Assembly (NCBI GenBank): GCA_019636285.1
Contig: JAHBXV010000030.1
Span: 1-64,000, forward strand
DNA from: Planctomycetaceae bacterium
GTDB taxonomy: Bacteria; Planctomycetota; Planctomycetia; Planctomycetales; Planctomycetaceae
Direction of reading: 5' to 3'
DNA length: 64,000 nucleotides
The translations under genes were made by a program, and so were the position numbers. Under the pieces are notes generated by a model. That model was not told the origin of the DNA, searched no databases, and worked only from the letters and a program-made list of their open reading frames with translations. This document shows, in pieces, positions 56,044-64,000 of this stretch (the stretch's first letter is position 1; the number at the start of each line of letters is the position of its first letter).

Positions 56044-58632
56044 GTGTCCAAGACTGAGTCATCCACAAAGGTCGCCGAGCACCTTGCAAAAGCGCGCGGC
56101 AACCAGAGTGGAGTTCGGACCAAACTGGGACACCGCTGGCGGAGCGTGCTCGCCGCGCGCGAATCAGCCGTCGCATTCGGGTTGCTATTTGCGCTCTCCA
56201 TGCTCGTGCTGGTCACGTTCGATCAAGCGGAATCGAACGATGCCGCGACGGCGAACTCCGGCTGGACGCCGATTCTTGCTGCCGGCTTTTCCATGGTGGG
56301 TGCTCTGATTGCGGCCTGGGGACTGCGGCCCTCGACTTGGGAAATTGTTCCGACGACAGCCGGCCACGGTCTCGCGATATTTCCCGAAGGCAGCGTGCCG
56401 CCAGTTTGCGAGCCCCTGCGGCAACTGGCGGACGCGGAAGTCCGCGTGCTGTCCGTGCTCCTGCAAAGCAGCGAGTCCGATCGCTTCACCAGTCTGCTGG
56501 ACGAAGTGCTCGAGCTGCTGGACAGTCCGAATGGAATGATTGGTTACATTCGCGAAGCTGACGGCGCGCTGGTTTGCCCCGCCTTCACGGGGGACGTGTA
56601 CCCCAAGGCCATGGTGGAAGACGGCTGTGCCATCATTCCGCGAGCCATCTGGGGTGGACTGTGGGGGCGCGTGCTGACCAGTGGGCGCAGCGAGTACAAG
56701 AACGGCCATCTCGTCGTCCCGGATCAGCATCTTCCCATTCGCAGGGCCATGGCTGCCGCGATCATGGCCGACAATCGCCTCATCGGCTCGATTGTTGTTG
56801 CCAACCGCGATGTGGATTACACCGATTGCGATCTGCGGATGCTCGATCGGATCGCCGCCATCCTCGGGATGGTGCTGGGACGCACGCTGGAACGCGACGT
56901 GGCGCTCGCCGAATTGCGAAACGCGAATCGACAATTGGCGATCAGCGAGGCACGACTGTCCCAGGCCCTGGTCTGCGGACAGGGAGGATTCCTGGACTGG
57001 AACCCCGCGAATCAGCGTCTGGTCTTCTCGAACGAATTTCTCGGACTCCTGGGCTACTCCAGGGAAGACGCGCCAACTGGTCCTGTCGCGCTCGATGACC
57101 TGTTGCATGCGGATGATCGCGAGCGCGTTGCCTCCCTGGTCGCGAAAGCCCGTGAAGAATGGGTTCCCCTGGAGATTGATTGTCGGCTTCGCCGCGCGGA
57201 TGGCACCGTTCGCTGGTTCCAGGTACGCGGACACCATGTGTTCGCCGACTCGGAAAGTACGACGCGGCTGCTTGCCGTGGCGTTCGATATGACCGACCGG
57301 AAGCTGATCGAAGAGGTGCGGATCGAGCACCTCGATGAAATGGAAGATGCCTGGAGCCGCCTTTCGCGTCAGGCGGAACTGCTGGAAGAGCAGGCCGTCA
57401 GCCTGGCATTGGCGCGCGACCGCGCCGAGGCGGCGGATCAGGCGAAAACCGTGTTCCTCGCGAACATGAGCCACGAAATCCGCACGCCGTTGACGGCGAT
57501 TCTCGGATACGCCGACCTGCTGCCAGAGATGATCGACCTCGAGAACCAGGACGAGGAAGTTCGCGAAGGCTTGCAGAGCATCGCGACCAACGGGCATCGA
57601 TTGCTCGAGGTGATTGGCGACATTCTCGATCTGACCGACGACCAGTCGAAACTCGGCCAGCCCTCGTTGTCCCGGCAGCAACTCGATCTGCGGACAATTC
57701 TCGATTCGGTCGCCAGTGCCTACAGGGTTCGCGCGCAGGAGAAGAACCTGAAGTTGTCCGTCGTCTGGTCGCCCGACACGCCGGCCCGCATCATCAGCGA
57801 CGGGCATCGGCTGCGCCAGATTCTCATGAAACTGGTCGACAACGCGATCAAATTCACCAATCACGGCGAGATCGTCATCGAGACCGGGCTGCACGACAAC
57901 ACGCTGGAGATCGCGGTCCAGGACACGGGGATCGGAATTCCCGCCGAATTCTGCCGCCGGCTCTTTCAGCCGTTCCTGCAAGCGGACGGTTCCACCACCC
58001 GGCAGCATCAGGGGATGGGACTGGGGTTGGTCCTGGCCCGGCAGTTCGCCGAGGCGATTGGCGGTCGTGTCAACGTCGTGTCGCGCAGCGGCGCCGGCAG
58101 CAAATTCATACTGACACTTCCGGTGCGGGTCGGTGGCGAAACCAGCGACTCCCGTTCGGTCAATTCATCGACGCTGCCCGCCATCGGCTCGGGAGCACAC
58201 GGCCACGCGGCGCGAGACGTCCAGTCCGAGGAATCCCTGTCGGGACTTCATATCCTGATTGCCGACGACATCGAAGCGAACCGTCGCTTTCTGGGATTCG
58301 CGGCGGAAAAATCGGGGGCGACGGTGGCGACGGCCACAGATGGTCGCGACGCGGTTGAGCGCGTTCAGTTCGCCGCTTCCCAGGAACGGCCGTACGACGT
58401 GATCTTCATGGACCTCCATATGCCCGTTCTCAACGGCATCGAGGCCATTCGCCAATTGCGGGAGAATGGCTACGGCGGCGCGATCATCGCGCTCTCCGCC
58501 GATGCTCAACTCGCCACGCGCCAGAAGTGCCTGGAAGCGGGCGCCGACGAGACGTTGACCAAGCCGATTAGCCGCGCGGATCTTGTTCGCCACTGCCGCG
58601 AACTTCTGAACCGCGTGCGAGTCAACGCCTGA
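56044..58632 (+). CDS. Hybrid sensor histidine kinase (2TM-GAF-PAS-HisKA-HATPase-REC)
   Basis: 862 aa from GTG 56044 (ATG 55990 is an alternative). Two TM helices (AVAFGLLFALSMLVLVTF and WTPILAAGFSMVGALIAAWGL), a GAF domain (~120-280), a short coiled coil, a PAS domain (~305-415), a coiled coil, then HisKA with the phospho-His at 477 (FLANMSHEIRTPL). HATPase_c follows (DNAIKFTNHGEIV, DTGIGIP, GMGLGLVLARQFAEAIGG) and a C-terminal receiver with phospho-Asp 790 (VIFMDLHMPVLNG; LTKPISRADL). No HPt or output partner lies nearby. The sensed signal is unknown. Confidence 0.95.
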   Translation: MSKTESSTKVAEHLAKARGNQSGVRTKLGHRWRSVLAARESAVAFGLLFALSMLVLVTFDQAESNDAATANSGWTPILAAGFSMVGALIAAWGLRPSTWEIVPTTAGHGLAIFPEGSVPPVCEPLRQLADAEVRVLSVLLQSSESDRFTSLLDEVLELLDSPNGMIGYIREADGALVCPAFTGDVYPKAMVEDGCAIIPRAIWGGLWGRVLTSGRSEYKNGHLVVPDQHLPIRRAMAAAIMADNRLIGSIVVANRDVDYTDCDLRMLDRIAAILGMVLGRTLERDVALAELRNANRQLAISEARLSQALVCGQGGFLDWNPANQRLVFSNEFLGLLGYSREDAPTGPVALDDLLHADDRERVASLVAKAREEWVPLEIDCRLRRADGTVRWFQVRGHHVFADSESTTRLLAVAFDMTDRKLIEEVRIEHLDEMEDAWSRLSRQAELLEEQAVSLALARDRAEAADQAKTVFLANMSHEIRTPLTAILGYADLLPEMIDLENQDEEVREGLQSIATNGHRLLEVIGDILDLTDDQSKLGQPSLSRQQLDLRTILDSVASAYRVRAQEKNLKLSVVWSPDTPARIISDGHRLRQILMKLVDNAIKFTNHGEIVIETGLHDNTLEIAVQDTGIGIPAEFCRRLFQPFLQADGSTTRQHQGMGLGLVLARQFAEAIGGRVNVVSRSGAGSKFILTLPVRVGGETSDSRSVNSSTLPAIGSGAHGHAARDVQSEESLSGLHILIADDIEANRRFLGFAAEKSGATVATATDGRDAVERVQFAASQERPYDVIFMDLHMPVLNGIEAIRQLRENGYGGAIIALSADAQLATRQKCLEAGADETLTKPISRADLVRHCRELLNRVRVNA

Positions 58633-58651
58633 CAGGGTGTCTTCCTGTTTC

Positions 58652-58680
58652 GTGTGCCACTGGCTCCGCCAGTGTGTTTT
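58652..58680 (+). repeat. R3 half element acting as hairpin terminator
   Basis: GTGCCACTGGCTCCGCCAGTG followed by TGTTTTTC just after the kinase stop: one R3 hairpin with a T-run, so it may serve as the kinase terminator. Followed by a TCGTTCCCAGGCTCTCCC patch like the one near 45010. Confidence 0.7.
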
Positions 58681-58733
58681 TCTTCTTCTCGTTCCCAGGC
58701 TCTCCCTTACTCAACCTGGAAGGAGTCAAAGCT

Positions 58734-59072
58734 CTAATCGCCATCGGCGATATTCCTCGGCGGCGGCGGAATCAGAATCTTGCCGTTTTCCACGCGTAGC
58801 GCATGGCAACGCAGCCGCACCGGCGACTTTGGGTTATCGAGCCAGGTTCCATTCGCCACGCAGAACCGCCACGCATGCCACGGACAGGTGACAGCCGTCC
58901 CATCGAAATATCCGCCCGCCAGCGAGGCCCCCATGTGCGGGCAAATATCGTCGACCGCGAAGAACTCGCCGCCGCGGCGAAAAATCGCAACAACCGTGTC
59001 TCCGTAGGGATACGTTCGCGACTCTCCTTCCGGGATCTCATCGGCTTCGGCGATCATGATGGGTTCGGTCAC
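58734..59072 (-). CDS. Rieske [2Fe-2S] ferredoxin-like protein
   Basis: 112 aa soluble single-domain Rieske protein. Cluster ligands in DICPHMGASLAGG (CxH) and VTCPWHAWRFC (CPxH). N-terminal AEADEIPEGESRTYPYGDTVVAIFR is typical of NirD/dioxygenase ferredoxin types. No oxygenase or nitrite reductase gene is adjacent. GTG at 59072 is used; ATG at 59057 is possible. It is divergent from purA. Confidence 0.92.
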   Translation of the reverse strand: MTEPIMIAEADEIPEGESRTYPYGDTVVAIFRRGGEFFAVDDICPHMGASLAGGYFDGTAVTCPWHAWRFCVANGTWLDNPKSPVRLRCHALRVENGKILIPPPPRNIADGD

Positions 59073-59418
59073 GGGTACACGGTCTTGCTGGCGGTCGTCT
59101 CGTGGGGTGGTTTCGCCCGGATTGTAGCAAGTCGGCCCCCTGTGAAAGGCTGAAATCGGCTGGGAGGGTCGCTCCGGAATCTTCCGCCAGAGTCCGGTTC
59201 CAGCGGAACGGGGGCATTTTTTCCCAACCGCGACCGCGATACACTATCGGGGTTGCGCCCGTGGGGCGGTCGGCGGTTCGTGGCGAGTCGCCACCGGGCG
59301 AATGAATCATCGCTCGACTGCCGGATTCTCGCGAAATCGCGCTTTGCCAGTTCGGGCCGCCTGGGCCGTGGAACCTTCCGCGGATCGTGTTCCGTTCCTC
59401 CAGAAGAAGAGACAACTC

Positions 59419-60699
59419 GTGTCGGTGACTTCGGTAGTCGGTTTGCAGTGGGGCGATGAAGCCAAAGGCAAGATTGTCGATCTGCTGACCGACGAGCATC
59501 AGGTTGTCGTTCGTTACCAGGGAGGGAACAACGCGGGACATACGGTTAAGTTTGGGGGCGAGACCTACAAGCTGTCGCTCCTGCCAACCGGCATTTTGCG
59601 GCCCGGCGTGGTCTCGGTCATCGCCAACGGCTGCGTCGTTCATCCCGGCGCGCTGCTGAAAGAAATGCGCGGGCTGACCGATCGGGGAATCGACCTGACC
59701 GGGCGGCTGCTCGTCAGCGATCGGGCCCATGTCATTTTCCCGTGGCACATCGCGGAAGAAGCCGTTCTCGAGTCGAGCCGCAAGCAGGATGCCATCGGCA
59801 CCACCATGCGCGGCATTGGCACCTGCTATCGCGACAAGGCCGGCCGGACCCATGCCATTCGCGTGGGCGACCTGTACCACGAAGACCTGTTGCGGCAGCG
59901 CGTCGAAGACGTGGCGGCGCAAAAAATAGCCGTCATTCGCGCGGTCGACCCTTCCGCGGCTGCCTTGGACCCGGCCGCAATTTTCGAGGAGTACCGTGCC
60001 TACGCGGCGGCCATCAAGCCGTGCGTGGTGGACTCCACCGCCTGGCTGCATAAGAAGCTTCGCGAGGGAAGCAACGTCCTGTTCGAAGGGGCACAAGGCA
60101 GCCTGCTCGATGTCGATCACGGAACTTTCCCGTTCGTGACCTCGTCGAACAGTTCGGCCGCCGGCATCCACACGGGTAGCGGCGTTCCCGAACGCGTCAT
60201 CGATCGCATGATCGGCGTCGTGAAGGCGTACACCACGCGCGTCGGTGGTGGGCCTTTCGTGACCGAGCTGCACGACGAGATCGGGCAGCACATTCGCGAC
60301 ACGGGAAATGAATACGGCACCGTGACAGGCCGCCCGCGGCGCTGCGGCTGGTTCGACGCGGTGGCGACGGGCTACGGCGCTCGCGTCTGCGGCGTCGACT
60401 GCATTGCCGTCATGCTGCTCGACGTGCTGGCACAACTGGATGAGTTGTCCGTTTGCGAGGCTTATGAGATTCGCGGCGAGCGGACCACCGACTTCCCCTC
60501 GCACGTCGCCGATCTTCAGGCGGCCAAGCCCGTGTTTCGCAAGCTGCCGGGATGGAAGCAGGATATTACCGGCGCCCGCAAGCTCGGCGATCTCCCCGCC
60601 GGTGCTCGCAAATACGTCGATACCGTATCGGAACTGCTCGATCGCCCGGTCGCCTATATCTCCGTCGGACCCGATCGTGAGCAGACTATTCTCGTCTGA
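59419..60699 (+). CDS. purA: Adenylosuccinate synthetase
   Basis: 426 aa. GTP-dependent joining of IMP and aspartate, the first AMP-specific step. GTG 59419 gives [21 protein letters not shown]; the P-loop is GDEAKGK (usual GDEGKGK, a Gly-to-Ala variant). Other blocks: [36 protein letters not shown]-like, [54 protein letters not shown] and [13 protein letters not shown]. The length is normal for the family. The frame is open upstream to 59302 but that part is not conserved. Shine-Dalgarno GAAGAAGAGA precedes it. Confidence 0.96.
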   Translation: MSVTSVVGLQWGDEAKGKIVDLLTDEHQVVVRYQGGNNAGHTVKFGGETYKLSLLPTGILRPGVVSVIANGCVVHPGALLKEMRGLTDRGIDLTGRLLVSDRAHVIFPWHIAEEAVLESSRKQDAIGTTMRGIGTCYRDKAGRTHAIRVGDLYHEDLLRQRVEDVAAQKIAVIRAVDPSAAALDPAAIFEEYRAYAAAIKPCVVDSTAWLHKKLREGSNVLFEGAQGSLLDVDHGTFPFVTSSNSSAAGIHTGSGVPERVIDRMIGVVKAYTTRVGGGPFVTELHDEIGQHIRDTGNEYGTVTGRPRRCGWFDAVATGYGARVCGVDCIAVMLLDVLAQLDELSVCEAYEIRGERTTDFPSHVADLQAAKPVFRKLPGWKQDITGARKLGDLPAGARKYVDTVSELLDRPVAYISVGPDREQTILV

Positions 60700-61198
60700 A
60701 ACGGCCATTTCAGGCGTCTTAGTCTCGTAAGACAGACTAGCGCCGGGGCGCGACCGTTCTATCACGCATCGGCCGAATTCGCCGTACAATCGTCACGATG
60801 ATCGCCTCTGGCGCGTCGTTCGATCCACTGAATTCTCTTGCGCGGGGGGTCGATACACCTCTGTGCCGGATGATTCGAGGGGACGGCGATCGTCACGATC
60901 GTCTTGAGAATCGACCAACTACGGATGGAATCGACCGGCACCCGACGAACCCACATTCACTGCCGCACTCCTGAAGTTACCCGTCGTCGGAGCGGACGAG
61001 TGTTTGAACCCACACCTTGAATCGACATCTGACGATCCCTCCCGCCCATCCGGCGGCAGGATCCGTGCTTTTCCGCAGTCGCCGTCGTCGTTCACCCCCC
61101 CTCGGAACGGCGGCGGCGATTTTTTCTTGCGCGGAACAAACACGCGCCGGCGTCTCCGACTGACCCGTTTGGGAGGTTGTCAAGGTTGAGTGTTCGGG
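60700..61198. other. Gene-free region downstream of purA
   Basis: About 500 bases. Two small hairpins follow the purA stop (60696-60713 and 60716-60733) and may terminate it weakly. Short frames on both strands (for example minus 60919-61143) look protein-unlike. No repeat-family member was seen before the R3 half at 61199. Confidence 0.45.
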
Positions 61199-61222
61199 TG
61201 TGCCACTGGCTCTGCCAGTGTG
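61199..61222 (+). repeat. R3 half element
   Basis: GTGTGCCACTGGCTCTGCCAG then TG; single hairpin arm of the R3 family. Confidence 0.7.
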
Positions 61223-61295
61223 CCTTTATTCCAGATTTCTCGGACCTGGACTCCGCCTCACTCAATGTTGAACAAGGCAGATTCTCGGGATTCCC

Positions 61296-61520
61296 TGACC
61301 GCGAAGCGGTCAAAGACGGTAGCCGTGGGTCGCGCAGCGCACCCACGGTAAACAGAGACATCTTTTTTTCTATCGACCCCCAGAGGGGGTCGAAGATACT
61401 CGAGCGCTTCTGCGACCCCCGCAGGGGGTCGATAGCCAAGAGAGAAGGTCCATGCTTTCCGTGGGTGCGCTGCGCGAGCCACGGCTACCATCTTCGATGC
61501 CTCCGGCATCGGAGGCATCA
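61296..61520. repeat. About 225-bp nested-palindrome element, family R4 copy 2
   Basis: Same block order as 45061-45283: TGACCGCGAAGCGGTCAAAG, CGCGCAGCGCACCCACGG, central CGACCCCCAGAGGGGGTCG and CGACCCCCGCAGGGGGTCG arms, CCGTGGGTGCG, CCACGGCTACCATC and the CCTCCGGCATCGGAGG end. It lies just downstream of the TPR lipoprotein gene. Confidence 0.85.
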
Positions 61521-61554
61521 AAGCCTCTCGATCGAGGGCTCGATCCCAGCGAAT

Positions 61555-62361
61555 TCAGCGCTGTTCGCGAACGCCTGACGCCTGGCGGACGGTATTTACC
61601 TGCCCCTGGCGCACAACGGCCGTATTCGGACGGCCTTCCTTCAGACTGGCCAACAGTGCCTTCGCCGGCAGCAGGTCAGCCTTGATGGACAACGCCTTCT
61701 GCAGGTGCTGTTCGGCCAAGCCGGTTTGACCCTTCTCGTTGTAAATGAAAGCGATGTTGTAGTGCGCTTCCGCCGCGCCGACAGCCTTCTCCAGTTCCTG
61801 GTAAGCCGACTGCGAATCGCCGGAACGCATCAGCACGATGCCCAGTTCGAAGCGATACACCGCGTTGCCGCCGCTCGCATCGGTCGCGCGGCGCAACTGG
61901 TCAATTGCTTCCGGCCATTTCTGTTGCGCGGCGTACCATTGTCCATACGCGGCGAGCACGCGCGCGTCGCCAGGGAACGCGGCTTCGGCGCGAACCAGAT
62001 GTTCTTCGGCTGCCGCCATCCGCCCGTTGAGCTGGTCAATCCGCGACAACCCCAGAAGCGCGTCGAGCGATTTCGGATTGTGCTCGAGCACCTTCTGATA
62101 CGAGGCCCGCGCTTCGTTCGGCTGTTGGATCCGCTCCTGCCACCGGGCATAAGCCAGGTGAACCTTCTCCGGATTTTTGAGCTTCGTATTCGAAGTGAAG
62201 CTTCCCGCGCCCGGTTGAGACGTCGCTTCAACCGGTTTGTCACGCTGACCCAATGAGGCCAGATCGATGGTTTTGCAACCCGTCGCCACGAAGCACGCGG
62301 CTGTCAGCAGGACGCACCACCGGGCCGTTCGGGGCACGGCATTCGAGGGAGACGTCTTCAT
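61555..62361 (-). CDS. TPR lipoprotein
   Basis: 268 aa. Lipobox LLTAACFVATGC, a short linker, then five or so tetratricopeptide repeats (AYARWQERIQQPNEARASYQKVLEHNP, GRMAAAEEHLVRAEAAFPGD, QQKWPEAIDQLRRATDASGG, SGDSQSAYQELEKAVGAAEA, GQTGLAEQHLQKALSIKADL; each quoted in part). Membrane-anchored scaffold similar in style to the TPR lipoproteins near Tad/pilus or outer-membrane assembly genes; no partner is proven. The AAA ATPase gene lies upstream on the same strand, 60 bases away, so the two may form an operon. Confidence 0.85.
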   Translation of the reverse strand: MKTSPSNAVPRTARWCVLLTAACFVATGCKTIDLASLGQRDKPVEATSQPGAGSFTSNTKLKNPEKVHLAYARWQERIQQPNEARASYQKVLEHNPKSLDALLGLSRIDQLNGRMAAAEEHLVRAEAAFPGDARVLAAYGQWYAAQQKWPEAIDQLRRATDASGGNAVYRFELGIVLMRSGDSQSAYQELEKAVGAAEAHYNIAFIYNEKGQTGLAEQHLQKALSIKADLLPAKALLASLKEGRPNTAVVRQGQVNTVRQASGVREQR

Positions 62362-62421
62362 GATTCTTCTTTCCAGATTCGGGGGTTGGTCCGGAATTCT
62401 TCGCGATCGGAAGGCAGACGG

Positions 62422-63948
62422 CTAAGCCGTCGAGCCCACCGATTTCGTCATGTTCGCGGGACTTTGGAAGAACCTCTGACAGACGTCGTCAAAGGCGGGC
62501 GATTCCAGCGAGGGAGATTCGCCCAGGTAATGGCACGTGGCCAGCAGCAGATCAGCCAGGTCCCGGGGATCGCTGGCCCGTGGTCGTCGATGGGGGCCGT
62601 AGTAGCCCAGCGATACAAGGCGCTCGATTGTTCCCGGTCGCCACGCCAGACCACGGTCCTGGCAGACTCGCGCGAAGATCGCCGACAGCGTTTCCGCGCT
62701 CGGAGCCGGAATCGCGATGCGATGCCGAATGCGACGCAGGAAGGCGTCGTCCACCAGATCCTGCGGATCGAGGTTGGTTGAAAAGATGGTCAACTGCTCG
62801 AACGGCACGGCGAATTTACGACCCGTGATGAGTGTCTGGTAATCGATCCGCTCTTCCAGCGGCACGATCCAGCGGTTCAACAGTTCGCGCGGACTGACCA
62901 GTTGACGGCCAAAGTCGTCGATCAGAAACACGCCGCCGTTGGCCTTGATGTGCAGCGGAGCGGCGTAGAAGTTCCCGACCTTGTTGAATTGCAGTTCCAA
63001 CTGTGAAAGCGTCAGTTCGCCCCCGGTAATGACCACCGGCCGGCGCACCCGCCGGTAACGGGGATCCGCTCTGAGTTCTTGCGTGATGGCACCGGGCCGA
63101 TTGCCGGGTTCTCCGGGCAACAGGCCCGCCTGAATGAGTTCCTGGTCATCGCAAGTCCGATGCACGATCGGATCGAAGACCGTGATGATGCTCCCCTCGC
63201 TATGAATCGCGTAGGGAACATGAATCTCGCCACCGTTGTCGTGCAGGAACTGCCCGAGTCCCTTCGCGATCAGCGTCTTGCCGTTGCCGGGCGGTCCGAA
63301 CAGAAAGATCGAACGCCCGCTACAAACAGCGGGTCCGAGTTCGGCCAGCAGTTCCGGCGCGATGACCAAATTCTCGAATGCCTGCCGCAACGTCTGGGGA
63401 TTGCAGGTAAATCCCGCGACCGTTTGACGACGGCACTGTTCCACGAAGTCGGTCAGCGTGACGGGAGCTGGTCCGCAGTAGCGGCACTGATCGAACGCCT
63501 CGCGTGCTCGCAGCCGTCCCAGTTCGGTCAGATTGAACCGGTAAGACATCTTGCCGACCATGTCGGCCGAGAGGACTTCCAGACAGCGCTGTTGCTGAAG
63601 CGCGTCGAGGCCCGCGGCGATCACGCCAAACGACAGCCGCAACTGGCGCGAAATTTCCTGACCGGTCTGCACCCCTTGGAGGTACAACAGTTTCAGGATG
63701 AGCTCGTTCAGCAGTCCCGTCGGAAGTCCGCTTTCCGCCAGCGTTGCGGGCGGCTTTGGTCCGATCGGATTAGCCGTTCCACCGAACGGGCGCGAACTCG
63801 CCGCCGACTGCCGGGGAATCGGGGCGAACAGTTCTCGGTAGAGTTCGCGGCCACTTCGATCGGAGGTCCGCTCGCCCGCGGAACCCGCGGCTGGCGGCAA
63901 TCCGCTCGGAATCGATGAAGGCTCCGTCCGCGAACTCATTCCTGCCAA
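62422..63948 (-). CDS. AAA ATPase of unknown role
   Basis: 508 aa (ATG 63948 or 63939). The N-terminal ~75 residues are Ser/Pro-rich and disordered. A winged-helix-like part (LPTGLLNELILKLLYLQGVQTGQEISRQL, quoted in part; then LSFGVIAAGLDALQQQRCLEV) precedes the ATPase core: Walker A FLFGPPGNGKTLIAKGLG, Walker B-like GGVFLIDDFGRQLVSPRELLNRW, sensor-1 IFSTNLDPQDLVDDAFLRRIRHRI. C-terminal helical lid. Resembles MoxR/ClpX-like ATPases of planctomycetes; the target is unknown. It probably forms an operon with the TPR lipoprotein gene downstream. Confidence 0.82.
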   Translation of the reverse strand: MAGMSSRTEPSSIPSGLPPAAGSAGERTSDRSGRELYRELFAPIPRQSAASSRPFGGTANPIGPKPPATLAESGLPTGLLNELILKLLYLQGVQTGQEISRQLRLSFGVIAAGLDALQQQRCLEVLSADMVGKMSYRFNLTELGRLRAREAFDQCRYCGPAPVTLTDFVEQCRRQTVAGFTCNPQTLRQAFENLVIAPELLAELGPAVCSGRSIFLFGPPGNGKTLIAKGLGQFLHDNGGEIHVPYAIHSEGSIITVFDPIVHRTCDDQELIQAGLLPGEPGNRPGAITQELRADPRYRRVRRPVVITGGELTLSQLELQFNKVGNFYAAPLHIKANGGVFLIDDFGRQLVSPRELLNRWIVPLEERIDYQTLITGRKFAVPFEQLTIFSTNLDPQDLVDDAFLRRIRHRIAIPAPSAETLSAIFARVCQDRGLAWRPGTIERLVSLGYYGPHRRPRASDPRDLADLLLATCHYLGESPSLESPAFDDVCQRFFQSPANMTKSVGSTA

Positions 63949-64000
63949 TCCTGGCGACGTCGTGCCGCTCTCTGTCTTGACCTATTGCGAAGTGGTGGGG

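Noticed and set aside
60919-61143. Small minus-strand frame starting MFVPRKKKSPPPFRGG
   Set aside because: No ribosome-binding site, no recognisable family, and overlapping frames on both strands look equally likely by chance.

Overview
The window reads as a chromosomal segment of a planctomycete (Planctomycetota, probably order Planctomycetales; an inference from gene content). The markers are a DUF1559 protein with a type IV pilin-like N-terminus, a DUF1080 protein, a Tat-exported Gfo/Idh/MocA oxidoreductase, small lipoproteins, planctomycete-style hypothetical proteins, GC-rich coding sequence, frequent GTG/TTG starts, and intergenic spaces crowded with short dispersed inverted repeats. 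No rRNA, tRNA, CRISPR array or complete insertion sequence was recognised.

Layout. 1-4 kb: the tail of an unidentified gene, a DUF1559 protein, a small lipoprotein, a decayed fragment of an FAD oxidoreductase gene, and a GNAT/FemAB-type acyltransferase. 4-12 kb: leuS (carrying an in-frame palindromic repeat), dinD, hflX, the intact FAD dehydrogenase and rph. 12.5-16.6 kb: kdsD and a giant LptC/LptA-like protein, a probable Kdo/LPS pair. 16.7-21 kb: an ImmA/IrrE-like protein with a degenerate zinc motif, an HlyD-type adaptor, a TPR protein, a VOC protein and mscL. 21.4-27.5 kb: an FHA-GAF-sigma54 activator, nagA, a DUF1080 protein and a Tat-exported oxidoreductase. 28-31.6 kb: a cpaF-tadB-tadC secretion/pilus module. 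31.9-33.8 kb: glmS. 33.9-35.5 kb: a retron-type reverse transcriptase with a candidate msr-msd RNA gene directly upstream. 36-39 kb: a very highly charged disordered protein, mtaB and a STAS protein. 39-49 kb: a catalytically dead GH10-like protein, purC, a lipoprotein, rsmE, a DUF167 protein, and a translationally coupled ABC exporter/PQQ-repeat pair. 50-59 kb: recQ, a secreted Tyr-rich protein, csrA, an S41 protease, a hybrid histidine kinase and a Rieske protein. 59-64 kb: purA, a TPR lipoprotein and an AAA ATPase.

The strongest candidate for an undescribed system is the retron at 33909-35460. The RT has the retron hallmarks NAxxH (NAEPH), YADD and VTG. Just upstream on the same strand, a 15-nt inverted repeat (14/15 matches, a1/a2-like) encloses about 170 nt. 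That region has an AGC right after a1, three small hairpins, and then a 17-bp hairpin. No effector gene accompanies it.

Other notable signals: a palindromic repeat inserted in frame in the LeuRS editing-domain junction; a sigma54-like -24/-12 promoter followed by a hairpin and four GGA motifs in front of csrA, in the same window as a sigma54 activator; and about ten families of intergenic inverted-repeat elements, several present in two to five copies here.

All functional assignments are from reading translations and motifs. No database search was run.
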